Shown one piece after another: positions 7,321-8,839 of a stretch of DNA of 8,839 nucleotides. Under the pieces are notes generated by a model. It had not been told where the DNA came from, made no database searches, and worked only from the letters and a program-made list of their open reading frames with translations. The position numbers and the translations under genes were made by a program. Each line of letters begins with the position of its first letter. Position 1 is the first letter of the stretch. Source of the DNA: Desulfurococcales archaeon (lineage in GTDB: Archaea > Thermoproteota > Thermoprotei_A > Sulfolobales > Desulfurococcaceae); NCBI GenBank assembly GCA_027064845.1, contig JAMOPC010000383.1:1-8839 (forward strand), in the 5' to 3' direction.

Positions 7321-8340
7321 TTGATCAAGATAGGTGAGGGAGACTTCCTAAAACTTGAAAACATACATGTTCACTTCAAGATTAGAAGGGGATTATTGAA
7401 GAGATTATTCATAGTTAGAGCCTTGGAGGACATCAACTTATGGTTTGGTAGATCAAGTGTTCTCGTAGTTGTTGGTGAAAGTGGGTGTGGGAAATCTACT
7501 CTTGGAAGAGTAGTTGCTGGATTACAGAGTCCTACTATGGGTAGAATCTACTATAAGGGTAAACCTATTGACAAATTAAATAAGAAGGAGTATCTCGAAT
7601 ATAGGAAGAGTATTCAATTAATACACCAAGACCCATATTCAGCTCTTAATCCTGCGAAGACTGTTTTCGATATATTATATGCTCCGTTAAAGTATTGGGG
7701 CATTGTAAAGAGCAAGGATGAAGCGATTGATAAAGTTCTCGAACTACTTGAAGCGGTAAAGGTTACTCCTCCCGAAGAATATATTTTTAGATATCCGCAC
7801 CAGCTTAGTGGTGGTGAAAAACAGAGAATAGCATTAGCTCGTGCTTTGAGTGTTAAGCCTAAGTTTATTGTTGCGGACGAGGTAATATCAGCTATTGATG
7901 TTAGTCTAAGAATAGACTTGATGAACCTAATGATAGATTTCTGGAAAAAATATGGTATAGGATACTTATTCATAACACATGAACTAGCTAGTGCTAGATA
8001 CTTCGCCGAGCTCACAAATGGACTAATAGCTGTCATGTATCTTGGCGAAATAGTTGAGGCTGCTCCCCCTTCCGAATTAATACATAATCCTCTACATCCC
8101 TACACTAAGGCATTAATAGCTGCAACTCCTGAACTCATATTAGACTTATCAAAATTAAAGAGTACTAAAGAGCTACCATTAAAGAAAGTTGATATACCAT
8201 CTGCTATAAGAGAAATACCAGGGTGTAAATTTAATACAAGATGCCCCTATGCTCGAGATGAATGTTTCAAGATTAAACCCAAGCTCATAAATGTTGGTAA
8301 GCAACACTTTGTTGCTTGTCATATGGTTAATGCCTCATAG
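7321..8340 (+). CDS. Opp/Dpp-family ABC transporter ATP-binding protein (OppF/DppF-like)
   Basis: This is the second ATPase of the importer, 339 residues. Visible are Walker A GESGCGKST (52-60), Q-loop HQDPYSALNP (102-111), signature LSGGEKQR (162-169), Walker B ending FIVADE (182-187), D-loop SAID (190-193), switch His220 in ITHE and the C-terminal NPLHPYT (256-262). Cys302, Cys308, Cys315 and Cys333 repeat the four-cysteine pattern of its partner. The signature, the 'HQDPYSALNP' Q-loop and the ADE-type Walker B are OppF-like rather than OppD-like, so the pair would form a heterodimer. One oddity is Val188 in place of the usual Pro after the catalytic Glu (ADEVIS instead of ADEP-S). The TTG start, 2 bp after the previous stop, has no clear Shine-Dalgarno of its own (only TTAGG at the stop), but no downstream start fits, so translation probably depends on the upstream gene. 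Confidence 0.94.
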   Translation: MIKIGEGDFLKLENIHVHFKIRRGLLKRLFIVRALEDINLWFGRSSVLVVVGESGCGKSTLGRVVAGLQSPTMGRIYYKGKPIDKLNKKEYLEYRKSIQLIHQDPYSALNPAKTVFDILYAPLKYWGIVKSKDEAIDKVLELLEAVKVTPPEEYIFRYPHQLSGGEKQRIALARALSVKPKFIVADEVISAIDVSLRIDLMNLMIDFWKKYGIGYLFITHELASARYFAELTNGLIAVMYLGEIVEAAPPSELIHNPLHPYTKALIAATPELILDLSKLKSTKELPLKKVDIPSAIREIPGCKFNTRCPYARDECFKIKPKLINVGKQHFVACHMVNAS

Positions 8341-8343
8341 GTG
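8339..8343 (+). promoter_or_regulatory. ribosome binding site overlapping the ATPase stop codon
   Basis: AGGTG at 8339-8343 overlaps the TAG stop of the second ATPase (8338-8340) and ends 7 nt before ATG 8351. It selects that ATG over two in-frame ATGs inside the ATPase gene (8291, 8330) and repeats the stop-within-ribosome-binding-site layout seen before the GH130 gene. Confidence 0.6.
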
Positions 8344-8350
8344 CTATAAC

Positions 8351-8560
8351 ATGGACCCCATTATAGCGAGGCCAATAATTTATATAGTGTCTGTTTTACT
8401 AGTAATGGCTTTTTTATCACTCCCATTTGTAGAGCCGGGGAGTCCGGAACAATATATTGATATAATATCCATTATTGTTTTATTGATAATATTGATCATT
8501 GTAGGATATGATATTAGAAAACAGGTAAGGAAAAGCACGTATGATCATGGGTTTCCTTGA
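8351..8560 (+). CDS. small two-helix membrane protein in the ABC transporter cluster, function unknown
   Basis: The 69-residue product starts at ATG 8351, chosen for the AGGTG motif 7 nt upstream. It has two hydrophobic segments, about residues 8-26 and 36-54, joined by a short acidic, Pro/Gly-containing loop (VEPGSPEQY) and followed by a basic tail (IRKQVRK). The positive-inside rule gives a hairpin with both ends in the cytoplasm. It shows no similarity that I recognise to the OppB/OppC permeases, which are far larger and carry an EAA loop, so it is not simply a permease fragment. It sits 10 bp after the second ATPase and 67 bp before the binding-protein gene, on the same strand, so it is probably co-transcribed with the ATPases. 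It could be an accessory subunit or a regulator of the transporter. It is a hypothetical protein, but the start signal and clean topology argue that it is real. Confidence 0.7.
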   Translation: MDPIIARPIIYIVSVLLVMAFLSLPFVEPGSPEQYIDIISIIVLLIILIIVGYDIRKQVRKSTYDHGFP

Positions 8561-8627
8561 TTTGTGGATGCCACGGCAAAGGAAATATACTGGATGAGTA
8601 CCCTTTAAAAATGTTGGTGAATACTAA
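8561..8627 (+). promoter_or_regulatory. leader region of the putative binding-protein gene: TATA-like element and ribosome binding site
   Basis: This 67-bp gap is wider than the others in the cluster. It carries GGTGA (8616-8620), 7 nt before ATG 8628, as the ribosome binding site. TTTAAAA (8604-8610) and AAATATA (8583-8589) are TATA-like; the second fits better, because the first would start transcription almost at the ATG and exclude the GGTGA. A weak inverted repeat GTGG-ATG-CCAC lies at 8564-8574. A separate promoter is plausible because binding proteins are usually made in excess of ATPases, but it is not proven. Confidence 0.4.
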
Positions 8628-8839
8628 ATGGAATCTAGGAGAGTTCTCTCCATTATAATTATGTTGTTCTTATTAGTTGAAATGATTCCTCTTGTCCATG
8701 CAGCGAGCTATAGGGATTCTATTAATGATAATGTAACGACAGAATTTGTTATTGCATCATGGGTTGGTCCAATAACTGATGTTAGATTCAATATTCTAGC
8801 ACCGCAGTTCTGGTGGGATCTAGGTAATGAACTCGTCTA
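8628..8839 (+). CDS. N-terminus of a secreted protein, probably an ABC transporter solute-binding protein (family 5), partial
   Basis: Seventy codons are visible before the window ends. Residues 1-25 form a clear signal peptide: Arg4-Arg5, a hydrophobic core VLSIIIMLFLLV (6-17) and a likely cleavage site after VHA (23-25). There is no lipobox cysteine; crenarchaeal Opp-type binding proteins are often anchored instead by a C-terminal membrane helix, which would lie outside the window. The mature start (TEFVIASWVGPITDVRFNIL and the following APQFWWDLGNEL) looks like the first strand and ligand-lobe entry of family 5 (SBP_bac_5) proteins from crenarchaea, which open with a strand, a Gly-Pro turn and 'N-P/A-P' before the first helix. 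Position after two Opp/Dpp ATPases is the stronger evidence. It would bind the substrate outside the cell and hand it to permeases encoded further right. Confidence 0.7.
   Translation, partial: MESRRVLSIIIMLFLLVEMIPLVHAASYRDSINDNVTTEFVIASWVGPITDVRFNILAPQFWWDLGNELV

Noticed and set aside
7614..8036. Minus-strand open frame inside the second ATPase gene
   Set aside because: Antisense to the ABC signature and Walker B region, which are clearly coding on the plus strand.
8291..8350. N-terminal extension of the small membrane protein into the second ATPase gene (ATG at 8291 or 8330)
   Set aside because: The extension overlaps conserved ATPase C-terminal codons and lacks a start signal, whereas AGGTG sits at the right distance before ATG 8351.
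8561..8627. Possible C/D-box sRNA or other small RNA in the gap before the putative binding-protein gene
   Set aside because: ATGAG at 8594-8598 is only loosely C-box-like, no CTGA D box follows, and the inverted repeat is too short to support an RNA gene.

Overview
The window reads as a piece of a hyperthermophilic crenarchaeal chromosome, most likely of the Staphylothermus/Desulfurococcaceae type. The DNA is AT-rich, arginine is mostly AGA/AGG and isoleucine often ATA, several genes appear to start with TTG, and short Shine-Dalgarno motifs (GGTG, AGGAGG) and TTTAAA-like TATA boxes stand in for bacterial promoters. The genus is inferred from style and gene content, not from a marker gene.

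Layout, left to right. (1) Bases 1-250 hold the 3' end of a plus-strand gene whose product resembles the C-terminal part of an SCP2-like domain. (2) 353-3469, plus: a complete GH38 alpha-mannosidase of the large cytosolic AMS1/MAN2C1-like type. (3) Converging on it with a 14-bp gap and a shared A/T-tract terminator is a minus-strand pair transcribed leftward: a 544-residue membrane protein I do not recognise (4469-6103), followed by a GH130 beta-mannoside phosphorylase/hydrolase-family enzyme (3484-4455) whose ribosome binding site overlaps the stop codon of the membrane-protein gene. (4) 6104-6265 is a divergent intergenic region with a TATA-like TTTAAATTT and a small perfect inverted repeat. 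(5) From there, plus strand: two Opp/Dpp-type ABC ATPases (6266-7318 and 7321-8340), a 69-residue two-helix membrane protein (8351-8560), and the beginning of a secreted protein that looks like a family 5 extracellular solute-binding protein (8628 to the window end).

Working model (inference). The Opp/Dpp-type transporter imports oligosaccharides. Opp-type importers carry sugars rather than peptides in several hyperthermophiles. The cytosolic GH38 removes alpha-linked mannose and GH130 handles beta-mannosidic linkages, so the block would be a mannoside or N-glycan-type glycan utilisation locus. The permease genes are not in the window and are expected to the right. The least explained parts are the 544-residue membrane protein, with its large, sequon-bearing external domain, and the 69-residue membrane protein inside the transporter cluster. 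There are no RNA genes, CRISPR arrays or insertion sequences that I can see, and no gene-free stretch longer than 162 bases.
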